From: Chlorobiales bacterium Clorobi_01 | GTDB lineage: Bacteria; Bacteroidota; Chlorobiia; Chlorobiales; Chlorobiaceae | Assembly (NCBI GenBank): GCA_001602925.1 | Contig: LUZT01000016.1 | Coordinates: 19,567 to 83,566 of the forward strand | Direction: 5' to 3' | DNA length: 64,000 nt | Shown here: positions 38,614 to 47,712 of the stretch, in pieces | How the letters are laid out: each line of letters begins with the position of its first letter | Position numbering within the stretch: the first letter of the stretch is position 1 | Notes under the pieces: generated by a model | Told to the model about the DNA's origin: nothing | Databases searched by the model: none | What the model saw: the letters and a program-made list of their open reading frames with translations, nothing else | Translations under genes and position numbers: made by a program

Positions 38614-39515
38614 GCGAATCGATTGAACTTCTGCGCAGCAAAATCGCTCTGGCGGGTACGCTCGGCTCGGTGGTCAGAACGATGAAAACCCTTGCCGCGG
38701 TCAATATCCGGCAATACGAAGAGGCCGTCCGGGCGCTCGGCGATTATTACCACACTATTGAGCTGGGGCTGGCGGGATGCCTGCACCTGACCGAAAACGG
38801 GCGATCGGCATTCCGTCAAGAGAAAAACCGGAAGATGCTAACCATCGCCATCATTTTCGGCTCCGACCAGGGGCTTGTCGGCCAGTTCAACGACCTCATC
38901 GCCGACACGCTCAAACGGGAAATCGCAACCATCTCCGGAAAGATTGCCGTCATTCCTGTCGGCGAGCGCGTACAGACGAGGCTCGAAGATGCAGGCATCC
39001 GCACTGACACGCTCTTCGCCCTCCCCAACTCGGTCAACGCAATCACCCCACTGGTCGGCGAACTGCTCACCGAAGTCGAGCAGTTGCGCGAACAAGCCCC
39101 GGCCATCGAACTCCGGCTCTTCCACAACAGCCCGGTCAGCGGCGAAATTTACCATCCGGTCTCAACACGGCTGCTTCCACTCGATGAAGAGTGGGCAAAG
39201 CAGGTCAAAGGCCATATCGGATCATGGCCGACACGGTCGAAGCCCGAAATCCTCAATGGGGTACATCGCGTGCAGTGGGCGCTGCTCAGGGAGTATCTCT
39301 TCGTCTCCCTCTTCCGCGCCTGCACCGAATCCCTCGCCGCCGAAAGCGCCAGCCGCCTGTCGGCGATGCAGCGTGCCGAAAAGAACATCGACGACATGTC
39401 CGAAGAACTGACCCGCCTCTACAACGAACGCCGCCAGGCCGGAATCGACGAAGAGCTGTTCGACGTGGTTTCGGGATTTCAGTCGCTCGGCGATAGTGCC
39501 AATTTCAAAGCCTGA
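38610..39515 (+). CDS. atpG: N-type F-ATPase gamma subunit
   Basis: A 301-residue central-stalk protein. The N-terminal coiled-coil helix (LLRSKIALAGTLGSVVRTMKTLAAVNIRQYE) and the C-terminal helix (SASRLSAMQRAEKNIDDMSEELTRLYNERRQAGIDEELFDVV) match the gamma fold, with IIFGSDQGLVGQFND in the Rossmann-like middle. Ending the operon with gamma is the N-ATPase order. A possible hairpin lies 34 bases past the stop. Confidence 0.92.
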   Translation: MSESIELLRSKIALAGTLGSVVRTMKTLAAVNIRQYEEAVRALGDYYHTIELGLAGCLHLTENGRSAFRQEKNRKMLTIAIIFGSDQGLVGQFNDLIADTLKREIATISGKIAVIPVGERVQTRLEDAGIRTDTLFALPNSVNAITPLVGELLTEVEQLREQAPAIELRLFHNSPVSGEIYHPVSTRLLPLDEEWAKQVKGHIGSWPTRSKPEILNGVHRVQWALLREYLFVSLFRACTESLAAESASRLSAMQRAEKNIDDMSEELTRLYNERRQAGIDEELFDVVSGFQSLGDSANFKA

Positions 39516-39548
39516 GTGCTATCGACCCACCGATCAGAACAATGCCTC

Positions 39549-39590
39549 GAAGCTGTTATCATCCTTAATGGGTGATAACCCCGAGCTTTC
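39549..39590 (+). terminator. Hairpin after atpG
   Basis: AAGCT-GTTATCATCC (from 39550) pairs with GGGTGATAAC (39570-39579) and an outer AGCTT, with loop TTAAT and one G-U pair. A T-containing tract (TTTCCGTCCCCTTTT) follows, which is not a clean T run. It is a moderate terminator candidate for the N-ATPase operon. Confidence 0.45.
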
Positions 39591-39697
39591 CGTCCCCTTT
39601 TCACAGTCTTCCGACGAGCACCCGGTATTGCCAGCTTCAACGCATCACTTGCTGCTGTAAACCTCTGAATAGGCCTTTTGCGGCTCGTTTCACTTGA

Positions 39698-39960
39698 TTA
39701 GGAGAAGATTCCCGGCATTTTCTTTTCGGCAGCCTTCGTAACATTGAACGACCCGGGAATCAATGCAGGCTGTTCAATGATGATGATCTTGTGCTCCGTC
39801 AATCTCACGAACAACGGCCTCTGAACACCCTCCGCGAGACGAGAGATATACACCAAAGGTGCCGAAAGAATTCGTTGGGCTTGCGTAACCCTGGACAAGA
39901 GAGAGGTTCAGGAAAACTGAGAAAAACAGGAGGGCCTTCAAAGATTTTCCCACAACAGCA
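39698..39960 (-). pseudogene. Probable frameshifted small exported protein
   Basis: One minus-strand frame encodes a good signal peptide, KSLKALLFFSVFLNLSLVQGYASP, and soon ends in non-protein-like residues. The overlapping second frame continues with a protein-like sequence, ILSAPLVYISRLAEGVQRPL then FVRLTEHKIIIIEQPALIPG, to a stop at 39698. A single-base shift near the GYA of the first frame joins them into one plausible periplasmic protein. Frameshift could be real decay or a sequencing error. Function unknown. Confidence 0.35.
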
Positions 39961-40166
39961 ATTCTAATGTAAATACTTATAAATAAAGGCGATAATACAC
40001 TAGAAGGAGAATGCGGCACAAGTGGAAACCCGGATCGAGTTAATTTTTTTACTGAACCTGCTATCACTTTTTACAAAGATTTCATATAATCCAGACGGTA
40101 GTATCCTTGGCAGTACCTCAGAGCAATACCCTTTACATAACCTCGATTCTACTGAACTCCCGCCCA

Positions 40167-40550
40167 ATGTTCACAGTACAAGATGATTTTCATTTTTTGA
40201 GAGTAGAGCTTGACGGTCATGTCGATCGAAATGACCTGTTCGATGCCCAAGATGCGCTCATGCAGCACCCCAAATACCATCACAAAAATGCGCTGTGGGT
40301 TATTAAGGATGGCTGTATCTGCGGATTTTCAGAGATCGATCTCTCTGCAACGATCGAAAGGATAAAAAATTTTTGGCATCATGAGGCGACAAAACAGAAA
40401 TCTGCTTTTTTCGCCTCAAACAGCTTCCGGTACACACTTATCAAGTTTTTTTGTGAAGAAGCTGAGTACAAAAAGCTTCCGTTCACGATGATGCCGTTCA
40501 TGAACCTTCAAGATGCAGAGGCCTGGTTGAAAGAAAATTCTGCCGGTTAG
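40167..40550 (+). CDS. STAS/SpoIIAA-like hypothetical protein
   Basis: A 127-residue soluble protein starting MFTVQDDFHFLRVELDGHVDR, chosen over the in-frame ATG at 40107 whose extra 20 residues look random; no strong Shine-Dalgarno decides this. The body, HHKNALWVIKDGCICGF, then IERIKNFWHHEATKQKSAFF, and a C-terminal MNLQDAEAWLKE, has the layout of SpoIIAA/STAS-like proteins (Pfam DUF3478 type), whose role is unclear. AT content is higher than in neighbours. Confidence 0.65.
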   Translation: MFTVQDDFHFLRVELDGHVDRNDLFDAQDALMQHPKYHHKNALWVIKDGCICGFSEIDLSATIERIKNFWHHEATKQKSAFFASNSFRYTLIKFFCEEAEYKKLPFTMMPFMNLQDAEAWLKENSAG

Positions 40551-40737
40551 ATGTTGCTGAACGCGGACCACGCTGCATATGAAACACCACTTCCATCCTT
40601 CGTCACATTTGTGATATTATCCTCCCCCACCGGAATGACAACAGCGTGTACCCGGCAACCATCGGCCACCTCCAGAGAATTTTGATAGCGTTTGGGGAAC
40701 ATCGTTTCCCAAACTTTCCAAAAGATTGTCGTTGACA

Positions 40738-40782
40738 ACAAAAAAACAGCCGGGAGTCTGCTTTTCAACAAACCCCCGGCTG
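40738..40782 (-). terminator. Rho-independent terminator after the SQR-like gene
   Basis: Read on the minus strand: CAGCCGGG (40782-40775) pairs with CCCGGCTG (40754-40747), then TTTTTTTG. The stem, loop and T run are in the right order for the SQR-like transcript, 30 bases past its stop. Confidence 0.88.
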
Positions 40783-40811
40783 GAAAATCCGGCTGCGGCA
40801 GCAAAAAAACC

Positions 40812-42038
40812 TTATCCGACCTCTTTACCGGCCATAACAAGGGTAGGAGGCATACCAAGGTGTTTGCCATCGAGCAGGACGTTCCAGTAGAGCGGCTCGA
40901 AGGCGAGCTTGCCATACCAGTTCATCTTGGTCTCCTTCAACAGTGAGAATGGCCCGAGCTTTGGCATCGGGAACTTGCCCGGCAACGGCTCGATTTTGTA
41001 GTTGAAGTCGATCAGCGAGGAGGTGCCTTTCGAATAGACGATGAAGCAGGTCGAGTGGCCATCGAAAATCTCTTCCGGCTTGGCGCCATAGATTTCGGCC
41101 ATGATGTTGAAGACCACGACGTCCGCCTCGTAGTGCGCAACCGAACCGGCCTTTGAGGTCGGCACGTTGGTGGCGTCGCCGATCACATAGACACCATCGT
41201 GCTTGAGCGCCTTGAGCGTATTGTGGTGCGTTGGCACGTAACCGATACCGTCGTCGATACCGGAGTTGCTGATTACCGGATCACCGATAGTGGTCGGCAC
41301 AATAACCAGGGTATCATACTTCACCTTGTCGCCCTGTACTGACTCGATGAATTTCTCCTTGCCATCGACACGGTTGAGCTCGAAGCTCGTGGTGATCTTG
41401 ATGTTTTTCTCCCTCGCCGACTCGGTGAATACCGCAGCTGCCTTGGGCTTGGTGAAGGCCATCGGCAACGGCGTGACCAGCTCGATTTCCGATTTGTTCC
41501 TGACCCCCTTCTTTTTCAGGAACCAGTCCGCCATAAAGACAAACTCGATCGGCGCCACCGGGCATTTGAACGGCAGCTCGGCGATGTTCATGACCAGCTT
41601 TCCGCCATCGAACTCTTTCAGGCGCAGCCTGAGCTGATCGGCCGCCTCCTTGTAGTAGAAGGTGAAGGCGTTCTTGCCCCAGGCCTCCATCAAACCATCA
41701 TTCTCTTCCGGAGCGATACGGCAACCGGTACTGATAACGAGAAAGTCGTAGGTAAAAGTGTGGTTTTTGGTCTTGACCTCTTTCTTTTCCGGATCGATAT
41801 GGGTGATTTCATCCATGACGAAATTGATACCCGCAGTAATGTACTTCTTCCTCGATTTGACCAGAGTGCTCGATTTCTGAACTCCGAACGGCACGAACAG
41901 AAGACCCGGCTGATAAATGTGGTCGTCATCACGATCGATAACCGTGATTTCCCAGTCTGCCGGGAGGTGACGCCTCAGATTGTTCGAGACAATCGTTCCG
42001 GCGGTACCCGCTCCCAATACGACGATTTTTTTAGACAT
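40812..42038 (-). CDS. Sulfide:quinone oxidoreductase-like flavoprotein
   Basis: A 408-residue FAD protein expected to oxidise sulfide and reduce the quinone pool at the membrane. The ATG at 42038 follows GGAGGCTGTGAGT, a good Shine-Dalgarno. FAD motif VVLGAGTAGTIVSNNLRRHL, then VIDRDDDHIYQPGLLFVPFG. The three Cys residues needed in SQRs are present near residues 106 (STGCRIAPE), 159 (LPFKCPVAPIEF) and 331 (GHSTCFIVY). The C-terminal hydrophobic patches suit monotopic membrane binding. The exact SQR subtype (several exist in green sulfur bacteria) is not resolved. It lies downstream of soxW, about 530 bases away. Confidence 0.88.
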   Translation of the reverse strand: MSKKIVVLGAGTAGTIVSNNLRRHLPADWEITVIDRDDDHIYQPGLLFVPFGVQKSSTLVKSRKKYITAGINFVMDEITHIDPEKKEVKTKNHTFTYDFLVISTGCRIAPEENDGLMEAWGKNAFTFYYKEAADQLRLRLKEFDGGKLVMNIAELPFKCPVAPIEFVFMADWFLKKKGVRNKSEIELVTPLPMAFTKPKAAAVFTESAREKNIKITTSFELNRVDGKEKFIESVQGDKVKYDTLVIVPTTIGDPVISNSGIDDGIGYVPTHHNTLKALKHDGVYVIGDATNVPTSKAGSVAHYEADVVVFNIMAEIYGAKPEEIFDGHSTCFIVYSKGTSSLIDFNYKIEPLPGKFPMPKLGPFSLLKETKMNWYGKLAFEPLYWNVLLDGKHLGMPPTLVMAGKEVG

Positions 42039-42566
42039 ACTCACAGCCTCCAGCGCTGTTGTTTTGAGTTGAAATGGAAAAAGCAACAGAGACACGGCCC
42101 AAGGCATCATAACGATGCGTCATTTCAAGGGGGGCTCTATAACAATCGTTAAATATAATCTGCGCAAAGCTCCCGCCAGAATGATCGACTCGGTTCCGGA
42201 AGGAGAGTGCTGGCCAACACAAACGCCTGTTTTCAAGCTCATTTGCAATCCCGGTGCGACACAACGAACAACGGCATCTTTTGCAGATACCCGTCATCAC
42301 CGGCGGCCAAATGAATCAACTATATAACTGCATTACTTATTGAACGGATAAATATATTAAACACAAACCAGAAAAGCAAATCAGAAACAATTCATAAACT
42401 TTTCAGCCAATCTGGAACGAGGCACGATGATAGCTAGCGATGAAACGCAGAAATTCAGTTGAGGCGAGATTCTCTGAACCGGTCAGCGGGGCGCCGGTCC
42501 AGAGAGTAAAAAAAGGTATTGGGGCGGTTTTCGGAGGGACAAATCAGCAAAGAGCCGTCTCAAAAA
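42039..42566. other. Intergenic region between soxW and the SQR-like gene
   Basis: A 528-base spacer without a supported gene. It contains the hairpin at 42471-42505 near the end of the soxW transcript, then AT-rich sequence, then a GC-rich section with the SQR-like gene's own promoter probably near 42120-42200. SQR transcription is thus likely separate from sox. Confidence 0.5.
42471..42505. other. Hairpin past the soxW stop
   Basis: TCTCTG-a-ACCGG (42471-42482) pairs with CCGGT-c-CAGAGA, with loop TCAGCGGGGCG and one A-C mismatch. No T run follows on either strand. It might act as a 3' stabiliser or Rho-linked end for the sox message. Confidence 0.35.
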
Positions 42567-43124
42567 TTATTTTGAAGGTCTGCTGCCGATCGCTTTGAGG
42601 ATGAGCGACTCGAAATCCTCTTTGGCGAGACCTCCACTGACAGCATTGATCAGCTTGCCATCGCGACCGACGACAAAGGTTGCCGGAATCGCCCGGATTT
42701 TGCCGCCAGGCATAAACTTGCCGAATGCTGCTTCGAGTTCGGGAGTGGTCAGGCCGACCGGATACTCGACGCCCATCTCCCAGAGAAAATCAGGCAAGGT
42801 CGCCGGACGATCCCGGAAAGCGATGCCAACAAAGGTAAAGCCCTGCTTGGCATACTTTTTCTGCAATGCCACCATGCCGGGCAGCTCCTCACGGCAGGGT
42901 GGGCACCACGAGGCGAAAAAATTGACTATATAGGGCCTCCCGGCAAGCTGCGAGCTGTTCAGCTCTTTGCCTTCGAGCGTCTTGAGTGTGAACGCCGGTG
43001 CCATTTTGCCCGCGACCGCGGGACTTGCGGAAGGTACCGCCGCAAAGGTATTTGCAACAGGAACCGCGCCAAGCATCGAAAGCGCCACGAAAGATGTGGC
43101 GAAAAATGTCTTTATGGATTTCAT
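42567..43124 (-). CDS. soxW: Thioredoxin-like periplasmic protein SoxW
   Basis: A 185-residue TlpA/ResA-type thiol:disulfide protein. The ATG at 43124 gives a signal peptide (MKSIKTFFATSFVALSMLGA...ANTFA). The thioredoxin fold holds VNFFASWCPPCREELPGM with the CPPC active site, and the cis-Pro loop at AIPATFVVG. SoxW keeps Sox proteins (probably SoxY) reduced in other sox clusters. It is last in the cluster, after soxB by about 195 bases. Confidence 0.9.
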   Translation of the reverse strand: MKSIKTFFATSFVALSMLGAVPVANTFAAVPSASPAVAGKMAPAFTLKTLEGKELNSSQLAGRPYIVNFFASWCPPCREELPGMVALQKKYAKQGFTFVGIAFRDRPATLPDFLWEMGVEYPVGLTTPELEAAFGKFMPGGKIRAIPATFVVGRDGKLINAVSGGLAKEDFESLILKAIGSRPSK

Positions 43125-43320
43125 AAACCATTCATGGATTGAGCTTTTCAAAACAAAAGAAGTCCGCCAACAGGCTCTTTCAGAAAGAAAACAAGGTACT
43201 CAACAGCAAAAATCTGTTGCTTGACGGAGGATAGGCATTCCAGCCCTCCGTTCAGGACAAAAACGAGAATCAGTCGCGATTTCGTTTCTGCAACAGCCTC
43301 GTCCACTGACGATACTCGCC

Positions 43321-45075
43321 TCAAGACCGATCGATGCCGGGGTTGCTGCCAATGTTTTTCAGTTCTGGCGTATGGAGCTTTGTAACCTCGACCACTTTCT
43401 TGTCTTTCAGATACGCGGCCACGGTATCCCAGACCGGCTCGCCCGGAGATTTTGCTCCAACGGTCGCCCAGCCCGCGACTCTGTAGTTTTTCGACGCCTC
43501 CACCGGCTTGCCGTTTTCAAGCCGCATGTTGTCGATGCGCTTGCCCATCGTGGCCGTCGGGTCGATCCGGTAGCTCAGGCCGCCGGTGCGCACCATATCT
43601 CCGCCCTGCTGGTAGAATGGATCGAGATTGAAGAGGTTGTCGGCAACGTCTTCGAGAATGTCCTTGATCTGCTGGCCGGTCATGTCGCGCACGTACGTTT
43701 CGGGATAGGTCATGCAGGTCTGGTCGAGTACGTGCTCCATCGTGATGGTCTGGCCAGGCAGGATGGTCGTACCCCAGCGGAAACCGGGCGAGAGCGAAAT
43801 CTGGGCGTCATTGCGCTGGCGAAGCGCGTCGCAGATAAGCTGGTCGAAGGGACCGTCGAAATTGCCGCGACGGTAGAGCAGCGATCCGGCAGTGGCAAGA
43901 GGTTCCTGGAGCTTCTGGAGGTACGGCGCCCTGATTTTGTCGATCAATGCCTGCATTCCCTGATGCACCGGCAACTCGTTGGAAAAGACCGGAAGAAGAC
44001 GGTACTGGAACTCCCTGATGCCGCCCTCGCCGAGCTTGAGGTCGATGACGCCGAGGAACTTGCCATTCGAACCGGCGTTGGTGACCAACGTGCGTCCCTT
44101 GGCGTTCTTCACCAGGAATGGTTGCGGCACGCCGTCATGCGTGTGGCCACCAAAGATCACGTCGATACCGCTGACCACCTCGGCGAGCTTGATATCGACA
44201 TCCATGCCGTTGTGCGAGATCAGCACGACCGCATCCGGCTTCTCTTTGGCCCGAACGGAATCGACAAGCTCCTGCATGTCGCTCGCATTGATACCAAAGG
44301 TCCAGTCGGGGATGAATCTCGCCGGATTGGCGATCGGCGTGTAGGGAAACGCCTGTCCGATAACGGCCACGCGATGGCTGCCCAGCGTTTTGACGACATA
44401 GGGACGGAACGCATGTCCGGTGTTCTCGTCGAACGCTTTCGCGCCGCTGAACAACGCCTCCTCCTTGACCTTGATATTCTGCGCCACGAAGTCCCCTTTG
44501 AAAGCCGCGAGGTTCTTGAGCACCTCCTCTTCGAGATAGGTGAACTCCCAGTGCCCGGTCATAACATCCACGCCGAGCAGATTGCAGGCCTCGACCATGT
44601 CCATGCCGCGGTTCCAGAACGCCGTTCCGGAACCCTGCCAGGTATCGCCGCCATCGAGCAGGAGTGTCTTGTCAGCCCCGAAATCACCGCGCATCCTGTC
44701 AACAAGCGTTTTCAGATGCGCGAAACCGCCAACCTTTCCGAACCGCTGCGCCGCATCGGTGTAATTGATCGCCGTAAAAGCGTGAGCCAGCGGCGTGCCG
44801 GGAGCTATGCCGTAGTATTTCAAAAACGCATCCGTCACCAGATGCGGAGGACGTCCGAAAGCCTGCCCGAGCCCGAGGTTCATACTTGGTTCGCGGTAGT
44901 AGATCGGCATCAGCTGGGCATGGGTGTCGGTGATGTGCATCAGGCGGATATCGCCGAAACGTCCAAAATCATAGAGATCAGACGAACTGCCTGTTGCGGA
45001 AGCGATGCCCGGCAAAAGGCCTGCGGCTCCGGCAAATCCGAGAATGCGGAGAAACTCACGGCGAGATAGGTTCAT
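43321..45075 (-). CDS. soxB: Sulfate thiol esterase SoxB
   Basis: A 584-residue periplasmic dimanganese enzyme of the 5'-nucleotidase family, hydrolysing sulfate from the SoxY-bound cysteine-S-sulfonate. The ATG at 45075 begins a Tat signal (NLSRREFLRILGFAGAAG). Metal motifs: DIRLMHITDTHAQLMPIYYR, LLLDGGDTWQGSGTA, GHWEFTYLEEE, VLISHNGMDVD and IFGGHTHDGVPQP. C-terminal nucleotidase-like domain follows. Between soxK and soxW, as in C. tepidum. Confidence 0.96.
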   Translation of the reverse strand: MNLSRREFLRILGFAGAAGLLPGIASATGSSSDLYDFGRFGDIRLMHITDTHAQLMPIYYREPSMNLGLGQAFGRPPHLVTDAFLKYYGIAPGTPLAHAFTAINYTDAAQRFGKVGGFAHLKTLVDRMRGDFGADKTLLLDGGDTWQGSGTAFWNRGMDMVEACNLLGVDVMTGHWEFTYLEEEVLKNLAAFKGDFVAQNIKVKEEALFSGAKAFDENTGHAFRPYVVKTLGSHRVAVIGQAFPYTPIANPARFIPDWTFGINASDMQELVDSVRAKEKPDAVVLISHNGMDVDIKLAEVVSGIDVIFGGHTHDGVPQPFLVKNAKGRTLVTNAGSNGKFLGVIDLKLGEGGIREFQYRLLPVFSNELPVHQGMQALIDKIRAPYLQKLQEPLATAGSLLYRRGNFDGPFDQLICDALRQRNDAQISLSPGFRWGTTILPGQTITMEHVLDQTCMTYPETYVRDMTGQQIKDILEDVADNLFNLDPFYQQGGDMVRTGGLSYRIDPTATMGKRIDNMRLENGKPVEASKNYRVAGWATVGAKSPGEPVWDTVAAYLKDKKVVEVTKLHTPELKNIGSNPGIDRS

Positions 45076-45165
45076 GAATCGAAGGCGGTTTGAGTTACCG
45101 ATACAATGAGTAAACAATAAAGGGCGGGATGCCGGAGAGGGGGTCAACCGGCATCCCGACGAAAA

Positions 45166-45492
45166 TCAGTTTTTGGGAATCATCATCTTCCAGTTCTTCG
45201 CCATGTACAACCCCTGCGCTTTGCCCGCTCGAGCCTGGAAAAGAGCTTTTGAGGCGAGCTTGTCGGACTCCGCCTGATCGCCTCTCTGGAGAGCCTCTCG
45301 GGCTGAATCGAGAATCTTGGCCGTATCACGCCACTCGTAACCGAGGGCGTCGGCCTCCTTGCGAGCCGCCTCGGCCTGTTCGATCAGCGGCGAAGATGAC
45401 GCCGCCGGGGCTGCAGGCGCTGGCTCAGCCAGCAGCAGCGAAGCAGAAGGCGTGAGCACCAGCATACTCAAGAGCGATAACACTTTTTTCAT
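45166..45492 (-). CDS. soxK: SoxAX-binding protein SoxK
   Basis: A 108-residue periplasmic protein. A signal peptide (MKKVLSLLSMLVLTPSASLLLA) is followed by an Ala/Pro linker and a helical region (LIEQAEAARKEADALGYEWRD, then AESDKLASKALFQARAG). This is the SoxK/SAXB family, which stabilises the SoxAX complex in green sulfur bacteria. It follows soxA by 12 bases. Confidence 0.92.
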   Translation of the reverse strand: MKKVLSLLSMLVLTPSASLLLAEPAPAAPAASSSPLIEQAEAARKEADALGYEWRDTAKILDSAREALQRGDQAESDKLASKALFQARAGKAQGLYMAKNWKMMIPKN

Positions 45493-45504
45493 GGTTTCTC
45501 CTTC

Positions 45505-46365
45505 TTATTTTCTTGATGCCGGGCCATTGTACTTCAGGCCGTTTGACATGACTGTCTGGAAAAATTCCAGATCCCGGTACTCTTTGCTCTGCGCGGGGAA
45601 TGGCTTGGCCCCGATATTTTCGTTGCAGCCAGCGTAGCGTCTGTGAAGCGTGCCGATCTCGCCCCATTTCGAGCGGAACACCGGGAAGTGCGTGGTGTGT
45701 CCAAGTGCCGGGCTCATAATTTCGGCCCGCAAGTGGCGCCCGGCATACTCCATGTGGCATCCGGAGCACGACATGTTGAGCTGTCCGCGCTTGGCGTAAA
45801 ACATCTCCTTGCCCTTCATGTAGGCGTCATAAGCCGCCTTGCTCTTCACCTTGACATCCACCTTCTGGCCGCGGCTTATCGAAGCGATGTAGGCGGAAAC
45901 CCTTGCAATGTCCCCTTTTTTCCACGCATAAGGCTTCTCGCCATTAGCGACCCGGCATTCGTTGATCGCCATTTCGAGCGTCACAACCTCTTTGCGCTTC
46001 TCGTCGAAGTAGGGATACATGCCGCGCACGGCTCCCCCGTTCGGAAAACAACTCGCCAGCGATTTGCCATTGGCGAAGGGTTTGTTGAAGAGCGCCTTGC
46101 CCGCCTCGACATCGAGTTCATAGGGAGGGAACTCCTCCATCTCCTTCCACTGCTTGCGGGCATCTTCGTCAAGCGCATAGACGCCGTTTCCGAAATCTTC
46201 AAGCTTCACATCGGGAAACTCCTTGCGGAAAAAGCCCTGGAATTTTTTCACATCCGCATCGACCAGTGCCTGGTAATTGACCGCCGCGTTAGCCGGCTTC
46301 GCCGTCATGGCCGTCATCAGAACGAGTGCACCGGTAAACAGCCCCCGCTGAATTGTTTTTTTCAT
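45505..46365 (-). CDS. soxA: Sulfur-oxidising diheme-type cytochrome SoxA
   Basis: 286 residues. The ATG at 46365 is preceded by AGGAGAACCC and gives a signal peptide (MKKTIQRGLFTGALVLMTAM, ending ANA). One heme-binding motif, MSCSGCH (about residue 236), is seen, and the Cys of RYAGCNENI near the C-terminus fits the conserved persulfide axial-ligand Cys of SoxA. With SoxX it joins thiosulfate to SoxYZ. A 286-residue single-heme SoxA is typical of green sulfur bacteria. Confidence 0.95.
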   Translation of the reverse strand: MKKTIQRGLFTGALVLMTAMTAKPANAAVNYQALVDADVKKFQGFFRKEFPDVKLEDFGNGVYALDEDARKQWKEMEEFPPYELDVEAGKALFNKPFANGKSLASCFPNGGAVRGMYPYFDEKRKEVVTLEMAINECRVANGEKPYAWKKGDIARVSAYIASISRGQKVDVKVKSKAAYDAYMKGKEMFYAKRGQLNMSCSGCHMEYAGRHLRAEIMSPALGHTTHFPVFRSKWGEIGTLHRRYAGCNENIGAKPFPAQSKEYRDLEFFQTVMSNGLKYNGPASRK

Positions 46366-46390
46366 GGATGGGTTCTCCTGTGATTGGGGA

Positions 46391-46696
46391 TTACATCGCC
46401 GTAATGGCAGCCTCCGCAGTTTCCGAAGCGCCTTTATTGTCAACCCAGGAGACCTTGAGCATGTCACCTGCTTTGGCGCCGTTGAACTGGAACGAAAGAT
46501 AGGGGTCCTTCGAGACGCCAGGACCGAGTTCAGCGTGGAAAACGGTATCCCCGCCGGTGGTTGCTGTTACCTCGGTGATGAAATGAGCCGGAATGAGAGC
46601 ACCTGCCTGATCTTTCACGCGTCCGGTATCCATCGGATGTGGAATCAGCATCTTGACCGAGGCAATATTATTCTGGACTACTGCTTTGATTTTCAT
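46391..46696 (-). CDS. soxZ: Sulfur carrier partner SoxZ
   Basis: A 101-residue Ig-like protein forming the SoxYZ carrier with SoxY. Features: MDTGRVKDQAGALIPAHFIT, FHAELGPGVSKDPYLSF, FNGAKAGDMLKVSWVDNKG. There is no signal peptide of its own, as usual, since it is exported bound to SoxY's Tat signal. It precedes soxA by 25 bases. Confidence 0.96.
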   Translation of the reverse strand: MKIKAVVQNNIASVKMLIPHPMDTGRVKDQAGALIPAHFITEVTATTGGDTVFHAELGPGVSKDPYLSFQFNGAKAGDMLKVSWVDNKGASETAEAAITAM

Positions 46697-46732
46697 GGTT
46701 TCACTCCTGAAATGGTTTTGAATGGTTATCGA

Positions 46733-47194
46733 TTATCCGCCACAGCCGCCAATGGTCACCTTGACCTCACGGGTCGCGCGGTAGAGCTTGCCGCCAGCCT
46801 GGACGATAACGACAAGATTATCGGTCTTGGCCATCCTCATGCGAAGCGAAACATCGGGAATCATGCGCGGCAGCACATCGAACGAAGCGATCATCGGGCT
46901 GAAGTTGGCCGGAGTGAAGATGCTGATGTTGGTAACGCCCGGAATGGTTGTCGAAACCGAAACCGGCACGAAAGCACCATTCTCGGCGATCTCGGGAGCC
47001 TTGATCTGTATTGCCGTCGAATCCTGAACCGGAAGAGAGCCGAACTTGGCCGCAATAGCGTCGTCGAGCTTGCTGGCGGCAAACGCCTTCTCGCTCCAGC
47101 TCGCCAGAAGATTGCCGGGCATGAACGCAAGTACCGCGACAGACGCTGCCGAGCCGGCTACCGATTTACAAAAATCTCTGCGGGTAATACCCAT
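46733..47194 (-). CDS. soxY: Sulfur carrier SoxY
   Basis: A 153-residue periplasmic protein with an N-terminal Tat-type signal (ITRRDFCKSVAGSAASVAVL). It ends in KVTIGGCGG: the C-terminal GGCGG swinging arm whose Cys carries sulfur intermediates. The middle fits the Ig-like SoxY fold (NISIFTPANFSPMIASFDVL). It precedes soxZ in the usual order. Confidence 0.97.
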   Translation of the reverse strand: MGITRRDFCKSVAGSAASVAVLAFMPGNLLASWSEKAFAASKLDDAIAAKFGSLPVQDSTAIQIKAPEIAENGAFVPVSVSTTIPGVTNISIFTPANFSPMIASFDVLPRMIPDVSLRMRMAKTDNLVVIVQAGGKLYRATREVKVTIGGCGG

Positions 47195-47265
47195 GGGAGC
47201 CTCCTACGAAAAAAGAGTGTTATTGGTTTGACCCCGCACGGGGCCTTGTCTGAAAAAAAGTGAAC

Positions 47266-47622
47266 TCAGAGTGTATAGAGATAATCGATAATCTGGGAAA
47301 TTTCGGAATCGCTGAGAATGCCGTGCTTTCCGAAGGGCGGCATGATGCTCTTCGGGTTCATGACCGTCGCATCCTCGATCTGCTTGCGAAGCACTGCCCG
47401 GTCAGGATAGCGCTCTTTCATCTGGCTGAGGGGCGGGCCGTAATTCCCGGGAAACTCTCCGTCGCCCATCATGTGGCAGGCGATGCAATTACCTTTGTTT
47501 GTGTCGAGCGCGAGCGCCTTGCCCTTCTCGACAGAAGAGTCGACCGCTGCCGGAGCCGCCGCTTTGCCGAGAGATGGCAGCAGCAGAACAGCCGCTGCCG
47601 CAATAATGCCTGAAGACTTCAT
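47266..47622 (-). CDS. soxX: Monoheme cytochrome c SoxX
   Basis: A 118-residue periplasmic cytochrome with signal peptide (MKSSGIIAAAAVLLLPSLGKAA) and heme motif CIACHMMGD (about residue 50); the Met ligand probably lies in VMNPKSIMPPFG. The start at 47622 is preceded by GAGAGGAC. Forms SoxAX with SoxA. Confidence 0.95.
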   Translation of the reverse strand: MKSSGIIAAAAVLLLPSLGKAAAPAAVDSSVEKGKALALDTNKGNCIACHMMGDGEFPGNYGPPLSQMKERYPDRAVLRKQIEDATVMNPKSIMPPFGKHGILSDSEISQIIDYLYTL

Positions 47623-47712
47623 ATGTCCTCTCTTGTTTAGTGAGTTGAATACCTGTTTTAACGAAAATCCGTGATCACCCGCGGCAAAACCACGCGCCAC
47701 TTCCTGAAATAC

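Larger units (their letters stand above)
39516..40166. other. Gene-poor region after the N-ATPase operon
   Basis: A 651-base stretch holding a possible terminator hairpin at 39549-39590, a probable frameshifted exported-protein remnant on the minus strand (39698-39960), and AT-rich sequence before the STAS-like gene. No other gene is supported. Confidence 0.5.

Noticed and set aside
43372..45069. 565-codon plus-strand frame opposite soxB
   Set aside because: soxB metal motifs and Tat signal on the minus strand are decisive; the plus frame is a mirror artefact.
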